Shown: positions 45,276-52,641 of the stretch, piece by piece | Layout: each line of letters begins with the position of its first letter | How positions within the stretch are numbered: position 1 is the first letter of the stretch | From: Methanomicrobiales archaeon HGW-Methanomicrobiales-3 | Lineage (GTDB): Archaea; Halobacteriota; Methanomicrobia; Methanomicrobiales; Methanospirillaceae | Assembly (NCBI GenBank): GCA_002839605.1 | Contig: PGYK01000003.1 | Span: 1-64,000 of the forward strand | Direction: 5' to 3' | DNA: 64,000 nt | Notes under the pieces: generated by a model | The model's database searches: none | The model's input: the letters and a program-made list of their open reading frames with translations, nothing else | Told to the model about the DNA's origin: nothing | Position numbers and translations under genes: made by a program

Positions 45276-45683
45276 ATGAGAAAGGGCAGGCCGCCGCATG
45301 TCACGCTGAGGAGAGCAGAAGCCATTGCACGGAAACGCGGGGATGTTATCCCCGTCCCGGGCGGCCGGTGCGATGCCTTCGACCTCATCATCTGCGAAGA
45401 GTTCCGCACGGTCTTTGTCCGCGTCCGCTGTACCCTCAGCCGGTTCACGTGGCCGCTCGAGGTCCTGCAGCAGTACCGGCACGACATTGCCCGGGTCTGC
45501 CGGCTCCCGCTGACCGCGGTTGTCGCCCGGGAGTTCTGGCTCCGGATGCCGGACGGGAGGTGGCAGTTCTTCCTGGTCCGGTGCGATGGTATCACCGAGA
45601 TCGGCCCGGATGGGAAGTACTGGCCAAAAGCGGAGCTGCCGGTGGAGGCGGGAGTGAGACCGGAGGAGAGGGAAGGAGAATGA
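45276..45683 (+). CDS. hypothetical protein, possibly a degenerate nuclease fold
   Basis: A 135-residue protein beginning MRKGRPPHVTLRRAEAIARKRG; GCAGGTG precedes the ATG. The following VIPVPGGRCDAFDLIICEEFRTVFVRVR has the beta-hairpin and aspartate layout of PD-(D/E)xK nucleases such as Hjc-like proteins (a D, then a strand, then an E...V-x-V-R), but the lysine is replaced. The end contains FLVRCDGITEIGPDGKYW. This fold call is inference only. It is the last gene of the small set. Confidence 0.5.
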   Translation: MRKGRPPHVTLRRAEAIARKRGDVIPVPGGRCDAFDLIICEEFRTVFVRVRCTLSRFTWPLEVLQQYRHDIARVCRLPLTAVVAREFWLRMPDGRWQFFLVRCDGITEIGPDGKYWPKAELPVEAGVRPEEREGE

Positions 45684-45785
45684 TGGAGGAAACTAATTTT
45701 TTTGGGCCTCCCCGCTCTTTTCATGAGATGCTGACCATTCTATCAGCTTTTCTTGGGGGGTGTCTGCCGGAACAAGGCGTCCCGA

Positions 45786-46196
45786 TCAGATCATACCAAT
45801 GAGATCCCGTGTTGTGCAGACATGGAGGAGATCCTGTTTTCGGAAGTGCCGGTCCTCGGTCCAGATATGATCGATGCCGAGCGCAATCCCGACTGCCAGG
45901 AACGGGGCATCGTTTTCATCAACCGGTTTCATGATCTCTATTGCGTGCTGGTACTCCGATTCAAAGTCTTCGAACGGAACAAGAACGACCTGGTCGAGCA
46001 GGGTGTGCATGAGCAGATCGAAGTCGTGTTCCGTGATCTTTGCCTTTTTCATGAGATACGGCCGGTGTTTGAAGAGTTCGATCCCGATATAATCGGGCGC
46101 AAAAAAAAGAAAAGAGCGGTGCAGGATAATTTTTCGCGACGTGGAATCTTTTAAGAGACCTGCCATAATCCGGTTTGTATCAATGACAAGTCTCAT
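45786..46196 (-). CDS. vapC: PIN-domain toxin (VapC-like)
   Basis: A 136-residue PIN-domain protein. The acidic active-site residues are Asp6 (MRLVIDTNRIMAGLL), Glu in IGIELFKH, Asp in VDENDAPFLAVGIALG and Asp in WTEDRHF. The family are Mg-dependent endoribonucleases held inactive by the adjacent antitoxin. It starts 16 bp behind the RHH-type antitoxin gene. The long form with SRKIILHRSF after Asp6 matches the archaeal PIN family of arrangement "PIN_3". Confidence 0.88.
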   Translation of the reverse strand: MRLVIDTNRIMAGLLKDSTSRKIILHRSFLFFAPDYIGIELFKHRPYLMKKAKITEHDFDLLMHTLLDQVVLVPFEDFESEYQHAIEIMKPVDENDAPFLAVGIALGIDHIWTEDRHFRKQDLLHVCTTRDLIGMI

Positions 46197-46212
46197 GGTT
46201 TCCAGCCTCTGT

Positions 46213-46458
46213 TCACCTGCGGGTTTTTTTCAATGCTTTCTGCTTGTAATGCTCCTGGACTCCTTCCTTTACCTTGTAGTCGAGTGCCATGATATCCTCT
46301 TCCGCAACCGTACTGTGCTGCGTCATGGTATCGAGCATTGCAAGTTTTTTTGCGTAATCCTCGATCGCCCGCCGCGCAATCTCGCTCCACCGCACTTCGC
46401 TGTGCGCCTTGACAATCCGGTGAACATCCTCCGGGAGGGACAGGGTCATGTTCGGCAT
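46213..46458 (-). CDS. vapB: ribbon-helix-helix antitoxin (VapB-like)
   Basis: An 81-residue protein with a ribbon-helix-helix start (MPNMTLSLPEDVHRIVKAHSEVRWSEIARRAIEDYAKK): beta strand, then two helices, as in Arc/CopG-type antitoxins. A C-terminal tail rich in Lys/Glu would wrap the PIN toxin. It precedes vapC in the same operon. It would bind its own promoter, located between 46459 and about 46500, where TGTGAACTC and GTTCACA-type words (46488 region) give a candidate site. Confidence 0.85.
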   Translation of the reverse strand: MPNMTLSLPEDVHRIVKAHSEVRWSEIARRAIEDYAKKLAMLDTMTQHSTVAEEDIMALDYKVKEGVQEHYKQKALKKTRR

Positions 46459-46564
46459 CGTATCACCACACAGGATTATGTGAGTTCACATATTTAACAG
46501 GATTCCGGAACCGCGTAAAAAGACCGATTCGATCTGAACTGTTCGGAATTTCCGGATGGTTGCT

Positions 46565-46805
46565 TCACAGGCGGGTTCCACGGGGGATAATCGATTTGTT
46601 GACATCAACAAAATGATCTGAAGTCGCGTGGTTTGACGTTTCGCACGATTTTTTGGCTTTTTTTTTGAACACCTGAAAAATTCCGCCATTCAGAATACCC
46701 GAGAAGTACCTGCAGATCACGGGCAAACCAGAATTCCACGCCATCCTGTTCATGGACATAATCCTCGAAGTTTTTATGGAGGCGGCTGACCTGGTCGTGC
46801 TTCAT
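46565..46805 (-). pseudogene. remnant of a DinD-like (DNA-damage-inducible D) gene
   Basis: From the ATG at 46805 one reads MKHDQVSRLHKNFEDYVH and FWFARDLQVLLGYSEWRNFSGV, which match the N-terminus of DinD (W-x-A-R-D/E-L, L-G-Y-x-x-W-x-N-F). The frame breaks in a poly-A run; the next frame continues KKAKKSCETSNHATSDHFVDVNKSI, the following DinD segment, and stops after about 35 residues. The rest of the gene is absent. A short third-frame piece (ACEATIRKFRTVQIE) behind it recalls RhuM proteins, but weakly. Confidence 0.6.
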
Positions 46806-46919
46806 GGTACTCGTATATCTGATTCCGGACTGGTGACCAATTAAGATATGCGCTGTGTGGAGTGAAACTGTGCCAGGTGCGGGATATATTGGGGGCACCC
46901 GGGAGGCGACTGGCGGGAG

Positions 46920-47945
46920 TCACGCTTCTCCCGAAGAGACACTCCCGGAAAGGGTATCTCCCACTATCCGATCCGGGCTCGCAGCGGGCTCCGTTTACCC
47001 CCTTTTCCCTCCGCCCGGATCAATTTCATGCAAATTAGGGGGTATTCCGTACATGGGTTTTGCATCCGGGGCGACTCCTTCGTTTCCCGGCGATTCTGAC
47101 GGTTTTAAAAGGCCGTGTAAAACGAAAATAGAGCTGAAATACTCATCGAAAGTCAGGGTCGCATGGGGTACAGGAGGACCGGATGAACCGGGAGGGGGTG
47201 GATGCTTCTCCGGCAGATCCGGCATTTCATTCCTTTTTCCCCCTCATAAAGAATCTCCCAAAAAAGAGTCTCTCCCAGGGTCGGATCCGGGCCCGTACAG
47301 GGCTCCGTTTGACCACTTTTGCCTCCGCCCGGATCATTTCCGTGCAAATTAGGGGGTATTCCGTACAGGGGTTTTGTATCCGGGGCGGTTCCTTCGTTTC
47401 CCGGCGATTCCGGTTGATTTGCGAGGCCGTGTAAAACGAAAATAGAGCTGAAATACTCATCGAAAGTCAGGGTGGGGCGGGCAATCGGAGGTAGGCCGGG
47501 AACCAGGTGGCCGGAGGGGCGTTGTGGGGGTTTTCCGGATCCGGGGGTCACGACGGGGAATGAACACCGGGGAAGGGGGTCTTTGAGATGAGGGGGGTGC
47601 TGGAATATTTTTTCCGGATTCATCCTCCCAAAAAAGGGTCTCTCCCAGGGTCGGATCTGGGCCCGTACAGGGCTCCGTTTGACCTCTTTTGCCACCGCCC
47701 GGATCATTTCCATGCAAAAGGGGGGGTATTCCGTACATGGGTTTTGGATCCGGGGCATATCCTTCGTTTCCCGGCGATTCCGGCCTGTTTGCAGTGCCGT
47801 GTAAAACGAAAATAGAGCTATAATACGTGGCAAAAGTCAGGGTGGGGCGGGCAATCGGAGGTATGCCGGGAACCAGGCGGCCGGAGGGGCGTTGTGGGGG
47901 TTTTCCGGATCCGGGGGCTACGACGGGGAGTGAACACCAGGATCG
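46920..47945. repeat. tandem array of three complex repeat units
   Basis: Three partly degenerate units of about 320-370 bp occur in a row. Each has a segment with CCCGTACAGGGCTCCGTTTG (46938-47033, 47258-47349, 47636-47716), then one starting GGGGGTATTCCGTACATGGG and ending CGTGTAAAACGAAAATAGAG (47038-47160, 47351-47473, 47725-47845). Units 2 and 3 also share GGCCGGAGGGGCGTTGTGG (47474-47556, 47845-47925). All long ORFs here are Pro/Arg-rich shadows of the repeat. No gene is supported in this 1-kb stretch. Confidence 0.75.
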
Positions 47946-47947
47946 CT

Positions 47948-48110
47948 GCCGGGAGTTCTTCACCGCAAATCATCGACAAACGCGTGGCAGCCCGGGCACC
48001 ACCAGCCGACCGGCACCGGGTGCATCTTCCCGGACGGTCCGCGGGTCCGGACATACGCCCGGTACAGGTGCTGGCGCCGGTTCGGGCCGGTTGGTGTGCG
48101 GCAGCCGTTC
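47948..48110. repeat. direct repeat flanking the caspase-like gene, left copy
   Basis: Positions 47948-48110 agree closely with 50012-50160: GAGTTCTTCACCGCAAATCA against CAGTTCTTCACCGCAGCTCA, then AAACGCGTGGCAGCCCGGGC and CGGTCCGCGGGTCCGGAC in both. They are in the same orientation and bracket the 48216-49952 gene. Confidence 0.75.
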
Positions 48111-48154
48111 GGGCAGGAGGGAGGATGGGGGGATTGATGTGGGGGCGGGCGCAC
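47960..48154 (-). CDS. small CxxC protein
   Basis: A 64-residue, proline- and arginine-rich protein with two cysteine pairs: CPNGC near residue 14 and CPGCHAFVDDLR at the end. The C-terminal half (HLYRAYVRTRGPSGKMHPVPVG, then WWCPGCHAF) reappears in the second repeat copy at 50020-50200, so the coding potential is conserved, which favours a real gene. It is divergent from the caspase-like gene 61 bp away. It may bind zinc. Function unknown. Confidence 0.5.
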   Translation of the reverse strand: MRPPPHQSPHPPSCPNGCRTPTGPNRRQHLYRAYVRTRGPSGKMHPVPVGWWCPGCHAFVDDLR

Positions 48155-48215
48155 CCGGTGAGATTATATCCTATCCCCGCTGACACCCGGGTATGCAGAT
48201 TCCGGGTGAGCGCTT

Positions 48216-49952
48216 TTGAATGGATTGCCATCAACCAATATCGTGTACCTCTTCTCCGTCATGCACAAACTGGTGGGGGGCCAGGAGATCATCGGGGAAC
48301 TCCGGGACTTTTTCCTTGCAAAAGGGTACGAACCGGGCCGGATCGTGTCAAACGCCGATGCAACAATCGAAGACCTCAAAGCAATCCCGCATAACTGCTC
48401 GGTCTTCTTCTTCAACTCGCACTCCTCGTACCGTTTTGGGACTGACCGTACGGTCCCCCTCTTTGCCTGCCTCATGACCGCAACACCGGTGAACGAAGAG
48501 ACAGAAGAGCGGTATGCCGGCGATATCCGGGCCGGCCTTGTCACGACCTTTTCGGACGACACGGAGGGTTTCGGGGAGCGGTACTGGATTACGGAGAAGT
48601 TCATCCGGAAGTACTGGCGGTTTCCGGACAACAGCCTTGTCTTCCTCCACGCCTGCATGTCGTTTAACGAACCCCTGAACACCATCCTGCTCTCTCCCGT
48701 GACCTCCGATGAAGAGACCACGGGCTGCGGGGCCGGCGTATTCTGCGGCTGGAGCTGGGGCGCCACCGGGGACCTTGCGCCACGGTACCTTTTCGACCGC
48801 CTGCTGGGCGCAAACCTTATCCGGGAGGAGACGCGGCGGGAAGATCCACCCCAGCGGCCCTTTGACATCGATGCCGTATGGGAGGACATGGCCGTGCCCG
48901 GCCGCAACCTGATCGACGACTATGATGCGCACACGAAGCATGCAACGAAACTGGAGTACGGCCGGCGGCCCGGTTGCACGCTCGGCCTGCTTGCCCCAAG
49001 CATTGAGCATGCGACATTTGATGAGCAGGAGAAGATCGTAACGCTGACCGGCGCCTTTGGCACCGGAACACCGAAGGTCCGGGTCTTTGTCAAAGAGACG
49101 CCGGGCGGTTTCATCTCTGAGGGAGACACGGAGCTCATTGCCGGACCCGGTGACAGCCCGCAGGAGCTCACCTGTATGGGGATGCCGGAGAGGGGGCGGG
49201 GTTCAGCAGGGTACCTGGTCGCCGCGGCCGATTACGGCAGCGGATCCCTTGTCATGAGCAATGCCGTGCCCGTGACTTCCTGGCGCGGGACGTTCACGTT
49301 CACCCTGCGCCTGCCGGACCAGGATGCAGACAGTCCCGGGATCGGGCAGGTCACGACCCCCGTCTTCCTTCGCGGCGACATTCACCGGCCCCGGAAAAAG
49401 CCGGGAGTGGCGCCCTATCCACGCCCCTGTACTTTCTGCACGGTCCTTGACCCGGAGACGACCGGGCAGTATACGAGCGGCGGGGACTATACGTCCCAGA
49501 AGAACGGCTATTCCTGTCACTGGCACGGGTCCGGCTCCATGCCGCATGACGGCGAACAGGTCATCGGGGTCTGGGGATGGCACCGGTTCCCGATGGGGCC
49601 GTTGCAGCCGAAACTCTTTGTTGACATCCTGACCCGCGAGAACCAGGTCCTGGTTGACATCAGGGACGAGAAGGGGAAACTTATCGGGGAGAACCTGGTC
49701 TTCCCGGTCAATGTCCTGTACCTGGCCAATGAAGTGAACAGGCTGCCGTTCATCTTCGACTTCCTCAACGGCTCCCTGACCTGGGCCGAGGCGGACGGGA
49801 AGTACGAACGGTCGTATGATATCCCGGGCAACTGCATCGAGGCGCCGGTGTACTGCGGTGATTTTCCGGATGCGGAGAAAATTGTCATCGGCCGACTCCG
49901 GTGGGAGACGCTGAAGGCCGAATTCATCCCGGATAAAGATACAGAGTCCTGA
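48216..49952 (+). CDS. predicted caspase-fold (clan CD-like) protein with C-terminal beta domains
   Basis: A 578-residue protein. The TTG at 48216 is chosen as start because GGGTGAGC stands 6 bases before it and because the first strand (NIVYLFSV) is then included; an ATG follows at 48261. Residues 1 to about 250 fit a caspase/C25/CHAT-like fold: SVFFFNSHSSYRFG supplies a His box (His69) and NSLVFLHACMSFNE a Cys box (Cys147), with a glycine-rich GVFCGWSWGATGD after it. The C-terminal part (about 300-570) is beta-rich, with GAFGTGTPKVRVFV resembling a TIG/Ig-like strand and a possible Cys pair in CTFCTVLDPETTG. No signal peptide. The fold call rests on motif spacing only. It is a likely cysteine peptidase, or an inactive relative, of unknown target. 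Confidence 0.65.
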   Translation: MNGLPSTNIVYLFSVMHKLVGGQEIIGELRDFFLAKGYEPGRIVSNADATIEDLKAIPHNCSVFFFNSHSSYRFGTDRTVPLFACLMTATPVNEETEERYAGDIRAGLVTTFSDDTEGFGERYWITEKFIRKYWRFPDNSLVFLHACMSFNEPLNTILLSPVTSDEETTGCGAGVFCGWSWGATGDLAPRYLFDRLLGANLIREETRREDPPQRPFDIDAVWEDMAVPGRNLIDDYDAHTKHATKLEYGRRPGCTLGLLAPSIEHATFDEQEKIVTLTGAFGTGTPKVRVFVKETPGGFISEGDTELIAGPGDSPQELTCMGMPERGRGSAGYLVAAADYGSGSLVMSNAVPVTSWRGTFTFTLRLPDQDADSPGIGQVTTPVFLRGDIHRPRKKPGVAPYPRPCTFCTVLDPETTGQYTSGGDYTSQKNGYSCHWHGSGSMPHDGEQVIGVWGWHRFPMGPLQPKLFVDILTRENQVLVDIRDEKGKLIGENLVFPVNVLYLANEVNRLPFIFDFLNGSLTWAEADGKYERSYDIPGNCIEAPVYCGDFPDAEKIVIGRLRWETLKAEFIPDKDTES

Positions 49953-50011
49953 GGGCCGGACACCGGCGGCAATGAGGACGTGATCTGCCAGGGCCCCGTC
50001 ATCCCGGGCCG

Positions 50012-50160
50012 GCAGTTCTTCACCGCAGCTCATCAACAAACGCGTGGCAGCCCGGGCACGACCGGCCGACCGGCACCGGGTGCATCCTGCCGGCCGGTCC
50101 GCGGGTCCGGACGTACGCCCGGTACAGGTGCTGGGGCCGGTTCGTGCCGGTTGGTGTGCG
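50012..50160. repeat. direct repeat flanking the caspase-like gene, right copy
   Basis: This is the partner of the copy at 47948-48110, in the same orientation. See that entry for the shared words. Confidence 0.75.
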
Positions 50161-50200
50161 GTGGCCGTTGGAGCTGGGGGACTTGTGGGCATTCGATGAG
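50020..50200 (-). pseudogene. degenerate second copy of the small CxxC gene
   Basis: In one minus-strand frame the reading HLYRAYVRTRGPAGRMHPVPV, then SCPGCHAFVDELR and stop at 50020-50022, matches the protein encoded at 47960. Upstream the cysteines of the first pair are gone (SSNGH instead of CPNGC) and no in-frame start is found; the ATG lies in another frame. It appears to be a decayed copy created by the flanking duplication. Confidence 0.45.
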
Positions 50201-50239
50201 AGGTGTGGCCGGGTGGGGGCGCATCTGATATGTGGGTGT

Positions 50240-50281
50240 GACGCTCAACGGGGCTCCGCCCCTCGCCGCGTGGGCTTCCCC
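50240..50281. repeat. 42-bp inverted element, left end of the GIY-YIG/AbrB/TIM module
   Basis: It contains GACGCTCA, then CGGGGCTCCGCCCC, then GCCGCGTGGGCT. It equals the reverse complement of 52381-52422 at 38 of 42 positions. The core GGGGCTCCGCCCC can form a hairpin, so it may also end transcription of the GIY-YIG operon, whose stop is 20 bp away. Confidence 0.75.
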
Positions 50282-50300
50282 ATGAGTAAAAAAAGATATC

Positions 50301-51182
50301 CTATTTTCGGTTCCTGAATTGGTATTCCGGTGCTTTCCGGTACTTTTCAAAATAATTCCCAATGAGATCATTTTCCAGTTCTTTGAGCTGATGCGGCAAT
50401 ACAGGAGTTTCCAGAATGTGGTATGAGAAAAATAGGTCTCGGTCATCCCACGACTTTTGGCTATGATCAGATAATCGCTTGGAACAATTTTCCGATTCAC
50501 CAACATAGACAATTTCGTGAGAAATTGAATCCATGAGAATATACAGACCCTGTTTTTGTTGAATTGAACGGGTATATTTCTTCTCAAGACGTTCGATGGT
50601 ATTCCATTGAAGTCCCATCCAGTCGGCACTTCCGGGTTTTCCCACATCAGGTAAGGGAGGATGGCATAATCCTCCAGCCGGGTTATCTTTGTTGCTTGTA
50701 TCTAATTTTCCACCTCGAATTCCCGGATCGCCATTCCTTTTTTTCCGATCTGTTGATTTCCGGTATCTTTTATGAAAGCGTCCGAAGTTACAAAGGGTGG
50801 ATTCCCCACGCTCCTGTCGGTACCGGTACAGGAGAAAACACTCCATCCCCCGCCTGCCACTCATAGATGTATCGAGTGGGGAAGCGGAACACTCGTACTC
50901 AAATCCTTCTGCATCCTTCCAAGCCCAGAGTGATGGAGCCGCTGTGTGAGGAGCATTCCACGGCATCAGATCAGTTTTTTTGATATTGTGCCGGAGTTCG
51001 TTCAATCTTTTGTGTACAGTCCTCTGGGTTTCACCGATATACATGAGAAAATCTTTGCCGATGGGTCTTATCCGGTAGAGACCTGGCTTGTGGGGGATTT
51101 GCCTGAAGTCATGTTTATCTGCAGAGAACGGAACCCAAGGGGACCATGGAAGAGAGGCCCAATTTGTTTCAAAATATTCCAT
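50301..51182 (-). CDS. protein with two GIY-YIG domains
   Basis: A 293-residue protein with two complete-looking GIY-YIG units. The first has GLYRIRP (Gly34-Tyr36), MYIGET (Tyr48-Gly50), the arginine of RTVHKRLNELR and a late glutamate helix (GMECFLLYRYRQERG, then LCNFGR). The second (about 215-290) has GLYILMD, VYVGESENCSKRLSDH and LENDLIGNY. A charged linker (about 150-205) joins them. GIY-YIG proteins are Mg-dependent endonucleases in repair, restriction and mobile elements. It follows the AbrB-type gene after 24 bp and is AT-richer than its surroundings, which suggests transfer. Confidence 0.85.
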   Translation of the reverse strand: MEYFETNWASLPWSPWVPFSADKHDFRQIPHKPGLYRIRPIGKDFLMYIGETQRTVHKRLNELRHNIKKTDLMPWNAPHTAAPSLWAWKDAEGFEYECSASPLDTSMSGRRGMECFLLYRYRQERGESTLCNFGRFHKRYRKSTDRKKRNGDPGIRGGKLDTSNKDNPAGGLCHPPLPDVGKPGSADWMGLQWNTIERLEKKYTRSIQQKQGLYILMDSISHEIVYVGESENCSKRLSDHSQKSWDDRDLFFSYHILETPVLPHQLKELENDLIGNYFEKYRKAPEYQFRNRK

Positions 51183-51206
51183 CTTTCAACCCCGGAACAG
51201 ATGGAA

Positions 51207-51398
51207 TTATCCGGACTTTGCGGAATAGACCCGCTCGTACTGGAGGATAACAGTGTCCTTTTCAGTTTTGGCAATAAGCTTGAAAACGTCGCCGGGATTT
51301 ATTTTGAAGGATTTTACAACTTCCGAGGGGATAGTGAGATCCAGAGAGTTGCTTCCATGATGAAGGCGGGACTTCACGGTATTTTCGATTTCTGCCAT
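51207..51398 (-). CDS. AbrB/SpoVT-type DNA-binding protein
   Basis: A 63-residue swapped-hairpin protein: KSRLHHGSNSLDLTIPSEVVKSFKINPGDVF and then KLIAKTEKDTVILQYERV, the usual strand-helix-strand of AbrB/MazE-like regulators. The start at 51398 is favoured over one at 51422, since the latter would run through the operator. It precedes the GIY-YIG gene in the same operon, so it is likely its autoregulator. The palindromes upstream are the expected binding sites. Confidence 0.82.
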   Translation of the reverse strand: MAEIENTVKSRLHHGSNSLDLTIPSEVVKSFKINPGDVFKLIAKTEKDTVILQYERVYSAKSG

Positions 51399-51412
51399 AC
51401 ATCCCGGATGGC

Positions 51413-51450
51413 AAATGCACATTTAGCGCTTAATGCACATTATGTGCATT
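51413..51450. promoter_or_regulatory. operator with three AATGCACAT half-sites
   Basis: AATGCACATTATGTGCATT at 51432-51450 is a perfect 9-bp inverted repeat around one base, and a further AATGCACAT lies at 51414-51422 in direct orientation 18 bp away. The site is 16-52 bp before the AbrB start and 43-80 bp before the divergent TIM-barrel gene, so one regulator could control both. Confidence 0.7.
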
Positions 51451-51492
51451 AAAGTTCAGAAACCAGTTTGATCCTATTCTTTCCTTGTTATA

Positions 51493-52371
51493 TTGACCAT
51501 CTCGTACGTTTTTCCCAATACTTCAGAAATTCCCCAGCGTGGCGGGCTCGATGAACGATGGAAGCTCGCCGAGTCGGTGGGATGCTCGTTTGTTGAAGTC
51601 CCGGCAGACCTGATCAAGAAAGGATCGGAAGTAACTGCAACGGGACAGGGGCTCTGCACATTTCTGACAAAGGAGAGTATCGCAACACTCTATAAAACAA
51701 TAAAAAATCCATCCGGAAAAATTCCCTACATTCTCCATACAGAGCCCTCTCTTTCAAGAACGGATAATTTTGGGATAAAGTCCCAGGCTCCGCTCCGGTG
51801 GAATGATCCGGTATGGGTTGAAAAATTTGTCCGGATGATTCTCGATCTTTCGGATTTTCTTGGTAACACTCCGGCAAAGATTGAGATTCATCCCGGCGAC
51901 CGGAGGAATTCTTTTGCAGATATTGTCCGGAGCGTGAAAACAATCCAGACAGGTTTTGTGGATACATTTGGAATCTTACCTGAAATCCTTCTTGAAAACC
52001 GAACCGGGCAATTCATATCCGAGGGTACAGCAATTTTCAAGTTCTGGGAATATGTGATGCGGCACAATCCGGAAATCGAGGATTCATTTGGTATTGTGCT
52101 GGATATCCAGCAGCTCTCGACTGTAACCCGGCAGAATTTTCTGCCATCGTTTCACCAGATTCCTCCTGCATGCCTGAAAGGGTTTCATATCCACCGGCTG
52201 CACCGGCCACCGAAAATTGACGATGGGATTCCATGGCCGGAAGTGTTTGCGTTAATCTCCGGAATTGAGCATGATGTGATCATAAATCCAGAGATTCATC
52301 ACAACAATCAGGTTGCAAGAGTGATCGGTTTTTGTAAAGAGATGCTCACAGAGGAAGAGCATAAAATGTAA
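51493..52371 (+). CDS. xylose isomerase-like TIM-barrel protein (AP-endonuclease 2 superfamily)
   Basis: A 292-residue protein from the TTG at 51493; no in-frame ATG is near the start. It begins MTISYVFPNTSEIPQRGG and AESVGCSFVEVPADLI. Metal ligands of the superfamily appear as KIEIHPGDRR, EILLENRTG, GIVLDIQQL, GFHIHRLHRPP and IINPEIHHNN, matching His, Glu, Asp, His and Glu at the strand ends. The superfamily includes sugar isomerases and endonuclease IV. Since it sits divergent to a GIY-YIG nuclease and shares its operator, a nucleic-acid role is possible but not shown. It ends just before the second inverted element. Confidence 0.8.
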   Translation: MTISYVFPNTSEIPQRGGLDERWKLAESVGCSFVEVPADLIKKGSEVTATGQGLCTFLTKESIATLYKTIKNPSGKIPYILHTEPSLSRTDNFGIKSQAPLRWNDPVWVEKFVRMILDLSDFLGNTPAKIEIHPGDRRNSFADIVRSVKTIQTGFVDTFGILPEILLENRTGQFISEGTAIFKFWEYVMRHNPEIEDSFGIVLDIQQLSTVTRQNFLPSFHQIPPACLKGFHIHRLHRPPKIDDGIPWPEVFALISGIEHDVIINPEIHHNNQVARVIGFCKEMLTEEEHKM

Positions 52372-52380
52372 TAGATTCCG

Positions 52381-52422
52381 GGGCTAGCCCACGCGGCAAG
52401 GGGCGGAGCCCCGATGAGCGTC
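52381..52422. repeat. 42-bp inverted element, right end of the GIY-YIG/AbrB/TIM module
   Basis: Reverse complement of 50240-50281 with four mismatches, 10 bp after the stop of the TIM-barrel gene. AGGGGCGGAGCCCC in its middle can form a hairpin, so it may act as a terminator as well as mark the module edge. Confidence 0.75.
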
Positions 52423-52641
52423 AAATCCCCCGTAGTCATTTCCCCCCCGGCGGAACATTTTCTGTTCCTTTAATCCGGCCGCATCAAAGACAAACCACGC
52501 CAATCCGGCCCGGATACACATCCCGTTTTTCCTAAAAACCGTTTCATAATAAAAGCCCATTGACCTGCCTGATCCATGGTTGTATGTCAAACGGGCCCCG
52601 CTGACCCGGCACGGGAACTCCAACTCCCGCACCGGCCCTTT

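Noticed and set aside
46486-46564. RhuM-like gene fragment
   Set aside because: Only about 15 residues resemble RhuM, in a different frame from the dinD remnant; too short to call.
46920-47945. Possible CRISPR array
   Set aside because: Only three long, unequal units with several conserved blocks each; no short regular repeats with unique spacers, and no cas genes.
46995-47963. Long minus-strand reading frames in the repeat array
   Set aside because: They are Pro/Arg-rich, repeat themselves with the DNA units and overlap in several frames; no start signals or family likeness.
49203-50192. Long minus-strand frame opposite the caspase-like gene
   Set aside because: Antisense shadow; the plus-strand frame has motif structure and a ribosome site.
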